Virus record (IMG/VR): IMGVR_UViG_3300034283_000839
Coordinates: 1-44,546 of that record
Length of the DNA: 44,546 nt
DNA from: a virus
Strand: one strand, 5' to 3'
The position numbers and the translations under genes were made by a program. The notes under the pieces were generated by a model that was given only the letters and a program-made list of their open reading frames with translations, was not told the DNA's origin and did no database searches. This document shows positions 29,790 to 37,846 of this stretch, in pieces (positions within the stretch are counted from its first letter, which is position 1; each line of letters opens with the position of its first letter).

Positions 29790-30092
29790 ATGTACCAGAC
29801 TAAAGGTTTAGACTCCCCTCATTTTGCTGGAGCCGCCGAGATTAGGCGAGTACCTCCTATTGAAGAATCTATCGACATGCTTCGCACGGCGGTAGGATGC
29901 TTAGAGGAAAACATCGCAGCTCTCAATAACCGGCTGACTCCGGTAATGGCTCCTCCATCGCCCATTAACAGTGCGGCAGAAAAGCCTCCCGGTTTTGGCG
30001 TTCCACTTGCTGATACCATCCAGCAAATCACTGGACGACTGGTTGCTTTGAACTATCAAGCTCGCGAACTGCTCGATCGCCTCGGAGTGTAA
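29790..30092 (+). CDS. Unknown small protein (100 aa)
   Basis: ATG 29790 behind CGGAG. The product (MYQTKGLDSPHFAGAAEIRR) has a coiled-coil centre (ESIDMLRTAVGCLEENIAAL), a Pro-rich linker and a C-terminal helix. Similar proteins are often encoded beside phage replication genes. No function recognised. Confidence 0.6.
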   Translation: MYQTKGLDSPHFAGAAEIRRVPPIEESIDMLRTAVGCLEENIAALNNRLTPVMAPPSPINSAAEKPPGFGVPLADTIQQITGRLVALNYQARELLDRLGV

Positions 30093-30093
30093 T

Positions 30094-30834
30094 GTGTCCA
30101 TCTTACTTGCTCACGTATTCACTCTTGACTTCGAGACAACCGGTGTTGATACTAAAACCTGCGACCCAGTCGAAATCGCCATCTACAACGGACGAACCAA
30201 TCAGTTCTTCCAACAACTTATCAAGCCGCCCGTACCTATTCCACCCGAGACTAGCGCCGTCCACCACATCACTGACGACGACGTTGAGCACGAGGCAAGC
30301 TGGTCTGATGTTCGGGCCTTTCTGCAAGGATGGCTAAAGGATCGTTGCGACGACGCTACTCCAGTCCTCGCGGCTCACAACGCCGATTATGAGAAGGGTG
30401 TGCTCTATCGCAACAATCCTGACTTTATCCCAGTCCAGTGGATTTGCACATACAAGTGCGCCCTTCGCGTCTGGCCGGAAGCACCCGGACACAAGAATGA
30501 AGTCCTTCGCTACTGGCTAAAGCTTGGAACTCAGCGCGGTCGTAAGGCCGATCAGTCTCCCCACTCCGCAATGCATGATGCGGTAGTTACGTACTCCATA
30601 TTGACCGAGCTTCTCAAACACGCTACAATGGAACAACTCATAGAGTGGACGGAGCAACCAGCTAAGCTCCCGAAGATGCCGATGGGTAAGCACTTCGGAC
30701 AGACTTGGGACACCATCCCGGCTCCCTATCTCGAGTGGTGCTTGAAGCAAAGCGACATGCGTGAAGATGTTAAGCACGCCGCTAAAGAGGAACTCACTAG
30801 GAGACGTACCAATGCAACTGGGCGATCTGGTTAA
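30094..30834 (+). CDS. DnaQ-like 3'-5' exonuclease (DEDDh)
   Basis: A 246-aa protein with GTG start. ExoI is LDFETTGVD (11-19, Asp12 and Glu14), ExoII HNADYEKGVL (about 94-103) and ExoIII HSAMHDAVVT (about 157-166), with His and Asp as DEDDh ligands. A C-terminal segment (LPKMPMGKHFGQTWDTIPAP, WCLKQSDM) matches the DUF3820-type tail seen on many phage and bacterial exonucleases of this kind. Confidence 0.9.
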   Translation: MSILLAHVFTLDFETTGVDTKTCDPVEIAIYNGRTNQFFQQLIKPPVPIPPETSAVHHITDDDVEHEASWSDVRAFLQGWLKDRCDDATPVLAAHNADYEKGVLYRNNPDFIPVQWICTYKCALRVWPEAPGHKNEVLRYWLKLGTQRGRKADQSPHSAMHDAVVTYSILTELLKHATMEQLIEWTEQPAKLPKMPMGKHFGQTWDTIPAPYLEWCLKQSDMREDVKHAAKEELTRRRTNATGRSG

Positions 30835-31057
30835 ACCACTAGATCAATGTAGTGACGAAGAGCTTCTTGAGCGCCTTCGCACTATCCGCAACAACCGAAC
30901 GAGTGTGCGACCTGCCGCTAAGGCTCACGCTAAACGAGCTGAACGAAAGGGTCTGCAAACCCGCGTTAGCAAAGTCGAGAACCTGATCGCAGGGCTCTCG
31001 CCTGATGCAATCCAGCAACTGCTTCTCGAACTTGGAGCGTCCAATGAGCAAGGTTGA
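30812..31057 (+). CDS. Small protein with C-terminal LSP motif (81 aa)
   Basis: ATG 30812, overlapping the exonuclease 3' end, with GGAG upstream. MQLGDLVKPLDQCSDEELLE leads into a basic helix (NNRTSVRPAAKAHAKRAERK) and an ending NLIAGLSPDAIQQLLLELGA. That ending resembles the C-terminal motif of the three early paralogues. No function recognised. Confidence 0.62.
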   Translation: MQLGDLVKPLDQCSDEELLERLRTIRNNRTSVRPAAKAHAKRAERKGLQTRVSKVENLIAGLSPDAIQQLLLELGASNEQG

Positions 31058-32414
31058 AGGTCATCGCACCGACGGTTTCTCTCACATCCCACTCGAAGCT
31101 ATCACTGTTGGTGAGCGTTTCCGTGAGGACTTCGGGGACATTGAAGAACTAAAGGACTCCATCCGTGACAAGGGTATCATCCAGCCTATCACGGTGGATT
31201 CTAACTACACTTTGCTTGCTGGCGGTCGTCGCTACCGTGCTGCTACTGAGCTTGGCTTGCCGACTATCCCAGCGCTGATCCGTGAGTTCGTCGACGAAGT
31301 TGACTCCCGCGAAATCGAGCTGATGGAAAACCTCCATCGTAAGGACTTCACGTGGGCAGAAAAGGCCAAGCTAACCGCCCGCATCGACGCGCTGTTCCGT
31401 GAGAAGAACAACGGCAACTGGAGCATCCGCAAGACTGCCGAGGTGTCTGACTCCTCAAAGTCCGCGGTGGCCCGAGAGCTGGAGCTTGCGCGCGCTATCG
31501 AGGCCGTGCCGGAACTGGCGGAGTTCAAGACGGCTGACGAGGCGCTCAAGGTTCTGAAGAAGATGGAGGAGCAGGCTGTCGTCGCGGAGCTCCACGCTCG
31601 CCAGAAGCAGCGGCTCGCGGACGAAGGCCGCGCCGATGCCAAGGTGGTCGGTGGCCAGCTAGAAGCCGGGCTTCGCACGTTGCTTAAGCTGGCAGACAAG
31701 AACTACATCGTCAGCGACGTCTTTGCTGGTATGAGTGGCCTCAAAGATAACGGTCACATTAACCTTATTGAATGCGATCCTCCGTATGGAATTGACCTCA
31801 ACAGCCAAAAGGGTTCTGCCGATTCCGCAGTATCTACCGTACACTCTTACGAGGAGGTTGCTCGCGACGAGTATCCAGGATTCCTTAAGCGCCTTGCAAC
31901 CGAGCTATATCGAGTGGCTGGCAAAGATTGTTGGCTTGTGTTCTGGTACGGCCCCACCTGGCACCATCAGGTTCTCACCTCACTCCGTGAGGCGGGCTGG
32001 CAAGTCGATGAGATTCCGGCAATTTGGGCAAAGCCGCAAGGACAAACCTTGCAGCCTGAGCTTTATTTCGCACGCGGCTATGAACCTTTCTTTCTCTGCC
32101 GGAAGGGAAAGCCTCTAATGATCGAGCGGGGACGTCTCAATGTCTTCAACTTCTCGCCAGTCCCGCCGAAACAAAAGTACCACCCCACCCAGCGTCCGCT
32201 GGAACTCATTGAGCACATCTTCTCTTGTCTTGCGGCTGGGCGTGCTAATGTCTTTGTTCCTTTTCTTGGCTCGGGTGCTAGCCTACTTGCTTGCTATAAC
32301 CTTGGTTTTACTGGCTTTGGTTTCGATCTGAATGGGGAGTACAAACCTAAGTTCATGCTCGAAGCTGAGGCACAAGCTCGCAAACTGTTTGATGTGGATA
32401 AGGGCGATGACTAA
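31044..32414 (+). CDS. ParB-like domain fused to DNA (adenine-N6/cytosine-N4) methyltransferase
   Basis: A 456-aa protein from ATG 31044 (GGAG seven bases upstream). Residues 14-100 are a ParB/Srx fold with LLAGGRRYRAATEL and a helix-turn-helix (SIRKTAEVSDSSKSAVAREL, about 127-146). Residues about 220-440 are a beta-type methyltransferase: motif IV DPPYG (245-249) comes before the SAM-binding FLGSGASLLACYNL (407-420). DPPY favours N6-adenine. Such fusions are known in phages and may protect phage DNA from restriction. Codons about 132-212 are unusually GC-rich. Confidence 0.9.
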   Translation: MSKVEGHRTDGFSHIPLEAITVGERFREDFGDIEELKDSIRDKGIIQPITVDSNYTLLAGGRRYRAATELGLPTIPALIREFVDEVDSREIELMENLHRKDFTWAEKAKLTARIDALFREKNNGNWSIRKTAEVSDSSKSAVARELELARAIEAVPELAEFKTADEALKVLKKMEEQAVVAELHARQKQRLADEGRADAKVVGGQLEAGLRTLLKLADKNYIVSDVFAGMSGLKDNGHINLIECDPPYGIDLNSQKGSADSAVSTVHSYEEVARDEYPGFLKRLATELYRVAGKDCWLVFWYGPTWHHQVLTSLREAGWQVDEIPAIWAKPQGQTLQPELYFARGYEPFFLCRKGKPLMIERGRLNVFNFSPVPPKQKYHPTQRPLELIEHIFSCLAAGRANVFVPFLGSGASLLACYNLGFTGFGFDLNGEYKPKFMLEAEAQARKLFDVDKGDD

Positions 32415-33463
32415 TGTCTTTCATTCCAACCGCACAACGTTCTCGTTTAGTTCCAGGCAACGGATCTCGTGATGCTCGCATAGCTATTGTTGGCGACTTC
32501 ACTACTCCATTCGATGATCGAGACCTCCGTCCGTTTTCTGGCCCCGGTGGTACTGTCCTTGATAGCTGCCTCCACGCTGCCGGCTTGATTCGCGGCGAAG
32601 TCTATCTGACCAACGTATTCAAAACTAAAACTGACCGACCTTACAAAACAGCTAATCAAGAATTCTTTATTGAGACGCCGGCTAAGAAAACCATCACCCC
32701 TCTTGGGTACGAACACGTAGAACGCTTAATCTCCGAGCTTAACTCTCTAGATTGTAACGTGATCGTAGCCGCTGGCAGTCCCGCTCTAATGGCTTTAACC
32801 GACTTCACCAGCGTATCAAAGTACCGCGGCTACTTTGTTCCAAGCACCAGACTTAAGCGCACTCGTAAGATCATGCCAACGCACTCCTTCAACACGGCAG
32901 TGCGTGGCAACTTCATCAACCGGCACATGATTGTAGCCGACTTGCGTAAAGCCAAACTTGAATCTACCACTCCTGAATTTACTCGCCCTGACCGTCAGTT
33001 AATCTTTGACTTCTCGACCGTCGAAGAAGTTCTCCAGTGGCTTGATTACTACGCTAATGTTCCAAAGGTTTGCTTTGACATTGAGGTAATCAACTATGAA
33101 GTTTCTTGCATTTCTTTCTCAGCTAGTCCTGATATTGCTGCATCTATCCCTATTGGTCCTACTGCTTCTCGGCCTTATGGCTGGACTGAGTGGGAGGAGC
33201 TTCAAATCTGGCGAGGCGTCCAACGAGTGCTCGGAAATGAGAACTCGGTAAAGGTTGCACAAAATGCTATCTTCGACATTCACTTTCTCTTAACTCGTTG
33301 TGGAGTTGAAGTTAAGGGTCGCGTTGAAGATACAATGATTGGGCACTCGGTTATGTTCCCCGAGTTCCCTAAAGGTTTAGACTTTCTCGGCTCCCTTTAC
33401 TGTGGTACGCAAGCGTACTGGAAGGATGCAGTGAAGTTCAATAACATCAAGGGTGAGTCGTAA
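32414..33463 (+). CDS. Uracil-DNA-glycosylase-like domain fused to DNA polymerase 3'-5' exonuclease
   Basis: A 349-aa protein. Residues 22-175 follow the family-4 UDG pattern: IAIVGDFTTPFD, RPFSGPGGTVLD, YLTNVFKTKTDRP and MPTHSFNTAVRGN, though the usual GExPG is GDFTT. Residues 195-349 are the polymerase-A exonuclease: FDIEV (Asp222, Glu224), AQNAIFDIHFL (Asn284, Asp288), DTMIGHSVMFPEFPK (Asp306). It stops exactly where single-chain phage PolA proteins continue into the polymerase domain, which here is two genes on. Both parts should act together. Confidence 0.85.
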   Translation: MSFIPTAQRSRLVPGNGSRDARIAIVGDFTTPFDDRDLRPFSGPGGTVLDSCLHAAGLIRGEVYLTNVFKTKTDRPYKTANQEFFIETPAKKTITPLGYEHVERLISELNSLDCNVIVAAGSPALMALTDFTSVSKYRGYFVPSTRLKRTRKIMPTHSFNTAVRGNFINRHMIVADLRKAKLESTTPEFTRPDRQLIFDFSTVEEVLQWLDYYANVPKVCFDIEVINYEVSCISFSASPDIAASIPIGPTASRPYGWTEWEELQIWRGVQRVLGNENSVKVAQNAIFDIHFLLTRCGVEVKGRVEDTMIGHSVMFPEFPKGLDFLGSLYCGTQAYWKDAVKFNNIKGES

Positions 33464-33633
33464 TGCACTATGCCGTCATGTTCAACAACAAACTTGAGGG
33501 TTGGGTAGTTGTAGACAGAGACGTTGATAACGAAGTAGTCAAAGGGCCGTTTATTAGTTACTATCTAGTTAGCGCAGCTCTGTATGACTTGCTTCTTTCC
33601 TCTGGCTGTCCAAAAGGTACATGCGGAGATTAG
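33463..33633 (+). CDS. 56-aa protein between the two polymerase halves
   Basis: ATG 33463 overlaps the upstream stop; TAG at 33631-33633 is three bases before the polymerase ATG. The product (MHYAVMFNNKLEGWVVVDRD) is beta-rich, with two Cys near the end. It is too short for a homing endonuclease and has no known motif. It could bridge the two subunits or be an insertion that split the gene. Confidence 0.6.
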   Translation: MHYAVMFNNKLEGWVVVDRDVDNEVVKGPFISYYLVSAALYDLLLSSGCPKGTCGD

Positions 33634-33636
33634 CCA

Positions 33637-35220
33637 ATGAAAATGGATGCAAACTTTCTAACATACTCTGCGCTCGACGCAGCTTGTACGTTGGAGATTC
33701 ACGATGCTTTCTGGGATGACCTTAGTCCAACGTTCGTAAGCGCGAACAGCATGACTATGAACATCCTTCCAGTTCTAATGTTCATGCAAACTCGCGGCAT
33801 TAAGATCAATCGAGTTGCACTTGAAGAAACAAAGAAAGAAGTACTGCAGAGCGCCGCGGAGAAGCAACGTGAACTAAATCAGCTTTGCGGTATGGAGTTG
33901 AACGTCAACAGTCCTAAAGCTTGCCAAGATTACTTCTACGGTAAGCTTGGAATTGCTCCTTACAAAAACGCAGACGGTCGTCCGACTGTAGATGACATGG
34001 CCCTGCAGCGACTTGTTCGTGGTACGGCTGCACGACCGGGACTTCGTCAAGCTAAGTTGGTTCAAGAAATTCGAGGGTTGCAAAAGCTCTATGGCACGTA
34101 CCTCAACTTGGAGTTCGACACAGACGATAGGCTTCGCTGTTCTTACAATCCTCGTGGTACTAAGTTTGGTCGTTTATCCAGTTCCAAAACAATCTTCGGC
34201 ACGGGCACGAACTTCCAAAACCTGCCGCAAGAGTTTAAAAAGTTCTTAGTCGCTGACGACGGTTACTGCTTTATCGAAGTCGATAAGCGGCAAGCTGAGT
34301 GGGTCGCGGTTGCCTACATCACCGGTGACGCTAACATGATTAGCGCAATCGAGAAGGGCATCGACGTACATACTCACACTGCTTCGCTGATGTTCGACGT
34401 GCCTCCGGACATTATCAAGCGCGAACACAAGCTCTGCGGCCATGCTACATCTGGCGATGCGATTGCTGAACTTCGTGCGAGTGATCCACTGATCTATGCT
34501 GCGATGAAAACCTCCAGCAAGTCTTGGCCTCGCACAATGTCGCTACGTCAGTGTGGCAAGAAGTCCAACCACGGTCTTAACTACGACGAAGGTTTCAACG
34601 GGTTTGCTATGATCAACGAGATCGAACCCAAGGAAGCTCGTCGTATTGTAGACATGTATCACTCCATCTACCCCGGCATTCGAGTCTGGTATGACAGCAT
34701 CAAGCGCCAGCTACAAAAAGATCGGACACTCACTAACTGCTTCGGTCGAGCTGTTAGGTTTCTCGGCGGCTGGAACGATGACCTTTGGAAGTCCGCGTAC
34801 TCAATGCTGCCTCAATCTTCCGTTGTGGACTCGCTCAATATCGGTATGCAAGAACTTTACGATGACCGTGAGGTTAGTTCGCCGGGAGGTTTTAATGTTG
34901 ACGTCCTCGCCCAAGTTCACGACTCAATCTTAATGCAAGTTCCTATCGCCAATCTGGTGGATCGCACTAAGTTTGAGTGGCTGCGTGAGCGTATCCGCGA
35001 CGCGACTAGTCCTACTCTAAACTACAACAACCGTGACTTTAAGATCGCCAGCGATTATAAGTTCGGTCTTAACTGGGGTGAACATAATGAGCATAAGAAC
35101 CCCGGAGGTATGCAGGAGTTTGAGGACTTTGATTCTTTCTTGAAAGCACTTGAGGCGTGGGGAGTAAGTGATGGCACGGGAACTGAAGGATTGGCTGGAG
35201 AGTTATCTAGACTACACTGA
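33637..35220 (+). CDS. Family A DNA polymerase, polymerase domain only
   Basis: A 527-aa protein. The opening FLTYSALDAACTLEIHDAFW is the usual link from exonuclease to thumb, so the chain begins mid-way through a standard PolA. GRLSSSKTIFGTGTNFQNLP (178-197) is the conserved palm-fingers segment. Motif A is DKRQAEW (Asp216) where DYSQIEL/DLSQAEW is usual. Motif B is RQCGKKSNHGLNY (304-316). Motif C is HDS (428-430) instead of HDE. The exonuclease half is encoded separately upstream. Replicative polymerase of the phage. Confidence 0.9.
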   Translation: MKMDANFLTYSALDAACTLEIHDAFWDDLSPTFVSANSMTMNILPVLMFMQTRGIKINRVALEETKKEVLQSAAEKQRELNQLCGMELNVNSPKACQDYFYGKLGIAPYKNADGRPTVDDMALQRLVRGTAARPGLRQAKLVQEIRGLQKLYGTYLNLEFDTDDRLRCSYNPRGTKFGRLSSSKTIFGTGTNFQNLPQEFKKFLVADDGYCFIEVDKRQAEWVAVAYITGDANMISAIEKGIDVHTHTASLMFDVPPDIIKREHKLCGHATSGDAIAELRASDPLIYAAMKTSSKSWPRTMSLRQCGKKSNHGLNYDEGFNGFAMINEIEPKEARRIVDMYHSIYPGIRVWYDSIKRQLQKDRTLTNCFGRAVRFLGGWNDDLWKSAYSMLPQSSVVDSLNIGMQELYDDREVSSPGGFNVDVLAQVHDSILMQVPIANLVDRTKFEWLRERIRDATSPTLNYNNRDFKIASDYKFGLNWGEHNEHKNPGGMQEFEDFDSFLKALEAWGVSDGTGTEGLAGELSRLH

Positions 35221-36379
35221 AAACTCTGAGTCACCTATCAGCTACCATACTTGGTGCGGCCTGTCAGTTATCGCAGGCGCACTGCAACGTAAGGTTTATC
35301 TTCGGTGGGGACTCGGACGAGTTATCTATCCCAACGTATACGCAGTTCTAGTTGGCGCCAGCGGACGGACTCGCAAAGGTGTTGCCATCGGTATCGCTAA
35401 AGATTTTCTGAAGAACATTCCCTCTGTGACTGTTGTTCCTGAATCTTCCAGCGGCCGGCAGGCAATGATCCTTGCTATGAAGCGCGCCCTCACTAACTTC
35501 CAAGATCCCTCAGACAACAAGATCAAATTCCACAGCTCCGTAACTGCGTTCTCCGAAGAACTTTCAGTATTCCTTGGCCAAGGCGACATTGCTTACCTCA
35601 GTAACCTCACCGACTGGTACGACTCCAAGGATGATTGGGAGTACGAAACTGTCGGACGCGGCAAAGATACGTTGCAAGGTCTGTGTCTGAACTTGATGGG
35701 TGGTACAGCCCCGGACTGGATTCAGAGTATGATTCCACAAGAAGCTTTGGGCGGCGGATTCACTTCCCGCATCATCTTCATTGTGGAAGAAGTCAAGAGA
35801 AAGATCATCCCGAAGTATGTAGTAACTCCCGAGGAGGAACGTCTTAAGGAACTCCTCCAGCGGGACATTGAGCGAATCTCGCAACTGGCCGGTGAGATCA
35901 CCTTCACCCCAGAGGCTGAGCAGCTCTACATTGATTGGTACATCGAGCAAGATACAGCACTTAGTGCAGGTAAGCCGGTAATCACTGACCCGCGGTTCGC
36001 AGGTTATTGTGAACGTCGTGCTACCCATATTCAAAAGCTAATGATTCTTTGCAGCGCTAGCCGTGGTGATGATCTTAAGATCAGCGGCGACGACTTCCGT
36101 CGAGCACTTCACTTGCTGACTGAAGTAGAAAAGAACATGCCCAAGACCTTCGGCGGTCTGGGTAAGAGTAAGATGAGTGACCAAAGTGATGCCGTGATTA
36201 ACTTCATCAAGAAGGTCGGCATTACGACTCGTAAGATTTTAATGCAGAAGTTCTATCGAGACATTGATCCTATGACGCTGGCAAATGTGGAAGCGCTGAT
36301 GCAGCAGATGGGAGTAGTGAAGATTAAGTTGTTGCCGGAACAATCAGATAAGCAGTACACTTGGATTGGAGACGACTAA
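35171..36379 (+). CDS. DUF3987-like replicative helicase/ATPase
   Basis: A 402-aa protein. I choose ATG 35171 over GTG 35168 because GGAG is seven bases upstream; it overlaps the polymerase gene by 50 bases. GASGRTRKG (62-70) is a Walker-A-like loop of the DUF3987 type, with R-K-G instead of GKT/S. FSEELSVFL (127-135) gives the Walker-B-like acidic pair, and LMGGTAPDWI (175-184) a sensor segment. The C-terminal third has a winged-helix-like part. It would unwind DNA ahead of the polymerase. Confidence 0.78.
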   Translation: MARELKDWLESYLDYTENSESPISYHTWCGLSVIAGALQRKVYLRWGLGRVIYPNVYAVLVGASGRTRKGVAIGIAKDFLKNIPSVTVVPESSSGRQAMILAMKRALTNFQDPSDNKIKFHSSVTAFSEELSVFLGQGDIAYLSNLTDWYDSKDDWEYETVGRGKDTLQGLCLNLMGGTAPDWIQSMIPQEALGGGFTSRIIFIVEEVKRKIIPKYVVTPEEERLKELLQRDIERISQLAGEITFTPEAEQLYIDWYIEQDTALSAGKPVITDPRFAGYCERRATHIQKLMILCSASRGDDLKISGDDFRRALHLLTEVEKNMPKTFGGLGKSKMSDQSDAVINFIKKVGITTRKILMQKFYRDIDPMTLANVEALMQQMGVVKIKLLPEQSDKQYTWIGDD

Positions 36380-36585
36380 TGATTATGGGCCCACTAGTAA
36401 TCCCAAATGAGATGGTGTCCCAATTTGGGACAAAAGAAAAAGCCCCGGAGTCTAACGACTCCGAGGCTATTGTTGCTACTCTACCTTGTCCGCACTGCAC
36501 AAAGCTGGTTGCTGTTTACATGCGTCAAGATAAACCTGCCGCTGTTCACCGACCCACTCCTGAAGGGCCTCCAGATTTACTCTGA
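36379..36585 (+). CDS. Possible small CPHC protein at the end of the early arm (68 aa)
   Basis: ATG 36379 overlaps the helicase stop (TAATG) and has a good GGAG seven bases upstream. The product contains LPCPHCTKLVAVYM, a zinc-knuckle-like pair. Its 3' half runs antisense to the end of the i-spanin gene, and it contains palindrome copy 9 and the late terminator hairpin. The start signal is convincing; the coding content is less so. Confidence 0.45.
   Translation: MIMGPLVIPNEMVSQFGTKEKAPESNDSEAIVATLPCPHCTKLVAVYMRQDKPAAVHRPTPEGPPDLL
36416..36432. promoter_or_regulatory. Palindrome copy 9
   Basis: A perfect TGTCCCAAWTTGGGACA palindrome at the meeting point of the two arms, directly behind the leftward terminator. 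Confidence 0.85.
36431..36468 (-). terminator. Rho-independent terminator of the leftward late operon
   Basis: AGCCCCGGAGTC (36441-36452), loop TAAC, GACTCCGAGGCT (36457-36468): a 12-position stem with one mismatch. On the minus strand it is followed by TTTTTCTTTTG. It lies eight bases behind the i-spanin stop. Confidence 0.88.
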
Positions 36586-37015
36586 CTTCGTGGCAGGTTC
36601 GGTAGTTTTCTGCAACGGTTCTGGTAGCGTCTTGAGCTGGGACGGGCGCTGCATAAGGGATTCTGGTGGCTTCGGGAATGGTGTTAGTTGCGGCTGCGTC
36701 GTGCAACAACCTGAAGCCACCAGGCAGGGGACAAGAATCAGCAGGTACGTATACCGGCACTTCACGAATGACAACATCTCCTTTCTCCCTTACAGTAACA
36801 ATTCTATCAACGTATCGGATTTCCACCTGAGTGGTGACGTTCTGACTTGCGTTGCTTAGTCCATCCGCGGTAGCTTGCGCTGAGGCTTTGGCAGCATCCC
36901 AAAGCTTCTGCGTTGCAGCTTCTCCTCTGCGGAACTGAATACCCCCCCACAGAAAGAAAACAACAACTGTTCCCACCACGGCATACACTTGCCAAGGAAC
37001 ACTGAGCTTAACCAT
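36476..37015 (-). CDS. Rz: i-spanin (Rz-like)
   Basis: A 179-aa inner-membrane lysis protein with one N-terminal transmembrane helix (VYAVVGTVVVFFLWGGI, about 10-26), then a periplasmic coiled-coil-like region (AATQKLWDAAKASAQATADG) and a C-terminal helical part with Cys. With the o-spanin it would fuse inner and outer membranes in the last step of lysis of a Gram-negative host. The o-spanin gene is nested in another frame, as in lambda Rz/Rz1. ATG overlaps the holin stop. Confidence 0.82.
   Translation of the reverse strand: MVKLSVPWQVYAVVGTVVVFFLWGGIQFRRGEAATQKLWDAAKASAQATADGLSNASQNVTTQVEIRYVDRIVTVREKGDVVIREVPVYVPADSCPLPGGFRLLHDAAATNTIPEATRIPYAAPVPAQDATRTVAENYRTCHEVRVNLEALQEWVGEQRQVYLDACKQQPALCSADKVE
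36577..36777 (-). CDS. Rz1: o-spanin lipoprotein (Rz1-like), nested in the i-spanin gene
   Basis: A 66-aa protein with a signal peptide (TYLLILVPCLVASGC) and lipobox ending at Cys24, followed by a Pro-rich tail (PQLTPFPKPPESLMQRPSQL). Outer-membrane lipoproteins with Pro-rich tails encoded inside Rz are Rz1-type o-spanins. It proves a host with an outer membrane if functional. Confidence 0.85.
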   Translation of the reverse strand: MLSFVKCRYTYLLILVPCLVASGCCTTQPQLTPFPKPPESLMQRPSQLKTLPEPLQKTTEPATKSE

Positions 37016-37320
37016 TAGTAGTTCCTGTACTGACTATCTACGTCAGTGATTGTCTGAACGGGCTGACCCGGCTGCTGGATTACTCTTGCAACTCCCGCAC
37101 CGATCGCCGTCATGAGAGCGCCCCAACCCAGTGCAGCTTTTACCCAGCTAGGAAAATGCTCGGTGAAGTCAAACGGCAAACTTGCATACGTGATCGCAGC
37201 GGTTTGAAAGATCGCCGTGAGAATCATCAACCTCATCGACCACCACTTTTTCCAGTTCTTTGCATCAGGGACTAGATGCACGGGAGTGTTTTTCAAACGC
37301 TCTTTTAATCTTGATGTCAT
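37015..37320 (-). CDS. Holin candidate
   Basis: A 101-aa protein from ATG 37318-37320 with AAGGA nine bases upstream. Two hydrophobic helices (MRLMILTAIFQTAAITYASL and VKAALGWGALMTAIGAGVAR) are separated by a short loop, with a charged N-terminus. This is the layout of DUF7940-type phage holins. It overlaps the endolysin gene by 56 bases and lies between endolysin and spanin. Confidence 0.8.
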   Translation of the reverse strand: MTSRLKERLKNTPVHLVPDAKNWKKWWSMRLMILTAIFQTAAITYASLPFDFTEHFPSWVKAALGWGALMTAIGAGVARVIQQPGQPVQTITDVDSQYRNY

Positions 37321-37846
37321 ATTGGTTTTCCTTGTACCTAGGCCCGTTATAGCTGCGGGCAAACCCTGCCCAGTTCTGCTGTCGAAGTTGTGTGTCCAAC
37401 TTAGATGTTCTAATAAAGCCGACAAACGCATCAAGGTGGTCACTCTCACTCTGGAACATTGCGTTAATGAACTCTTGCAAAGAATCGTAGCCGCAAGCTT
37501 TCCAGTTAAAACCCATGATCTGGAAAACTCCCCAGCTAGCACTTTCCAGTGCACGTTCTCGGTTGAGTTTAACAGCTTCGGCTAAACGATCATGCTCAGC
37601 TGGCCCGCCTTTATACAACTTACGATCCCACCGCGGCGCGCTAATGTTTGGGTGCCTAGCTGTAAAGATTCCACCTGTGAGGCGGTGAAACACGTGAGCT
37701 TCAAATAAAATCTTAGGCTGACCATCTGGCAAGAATCCGCTGCCTCGGGCTTCTACCTCTGCTACTGCTTGAATGGTTGCGATGGGAACGTCGAGCTTGG
37801 CCGCTGCTCTAACGAAGTCTGCTTTAATTAGTCTAGGCTTACTCAT
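37265..37846 (-). CDS. Endolysin, N-acetylmuramidase (DUF3380/PF11860 type)
   Basis: A 193-aa single-domain lysin. The N-terminal part has IQAVAEVEARGSGFLPDGQP with a catalytic Glu (Glu32 by pattern). ILFEAHVFHRLTGG and SWGVFQIMGFNWKACGYDSL (about 100-125) follow; both are family signatures. There is no signal peptide, so it needs the holin for export. There is no extra cell-wall-binding domain, which fits a Gram-negative host. Confidence 0.9.
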   Translation of the reverse strand: MSKPRLIKADFVRAAAKLDVPIATIQAVAEVEARGSGFLPDGQPKILFEAHVFHRLTGGIFTARHPNISAPRWDRKLYKGGPAEHDRLAEAVKLNRERALESASWGVFQIMGFNWKACGYDSLQEFINAMFQSESDHLDAFVGFIRTSKLDTQLRQQNWAGFARSYNGPRYKENQYDIKIKRAFEKHSRASSP

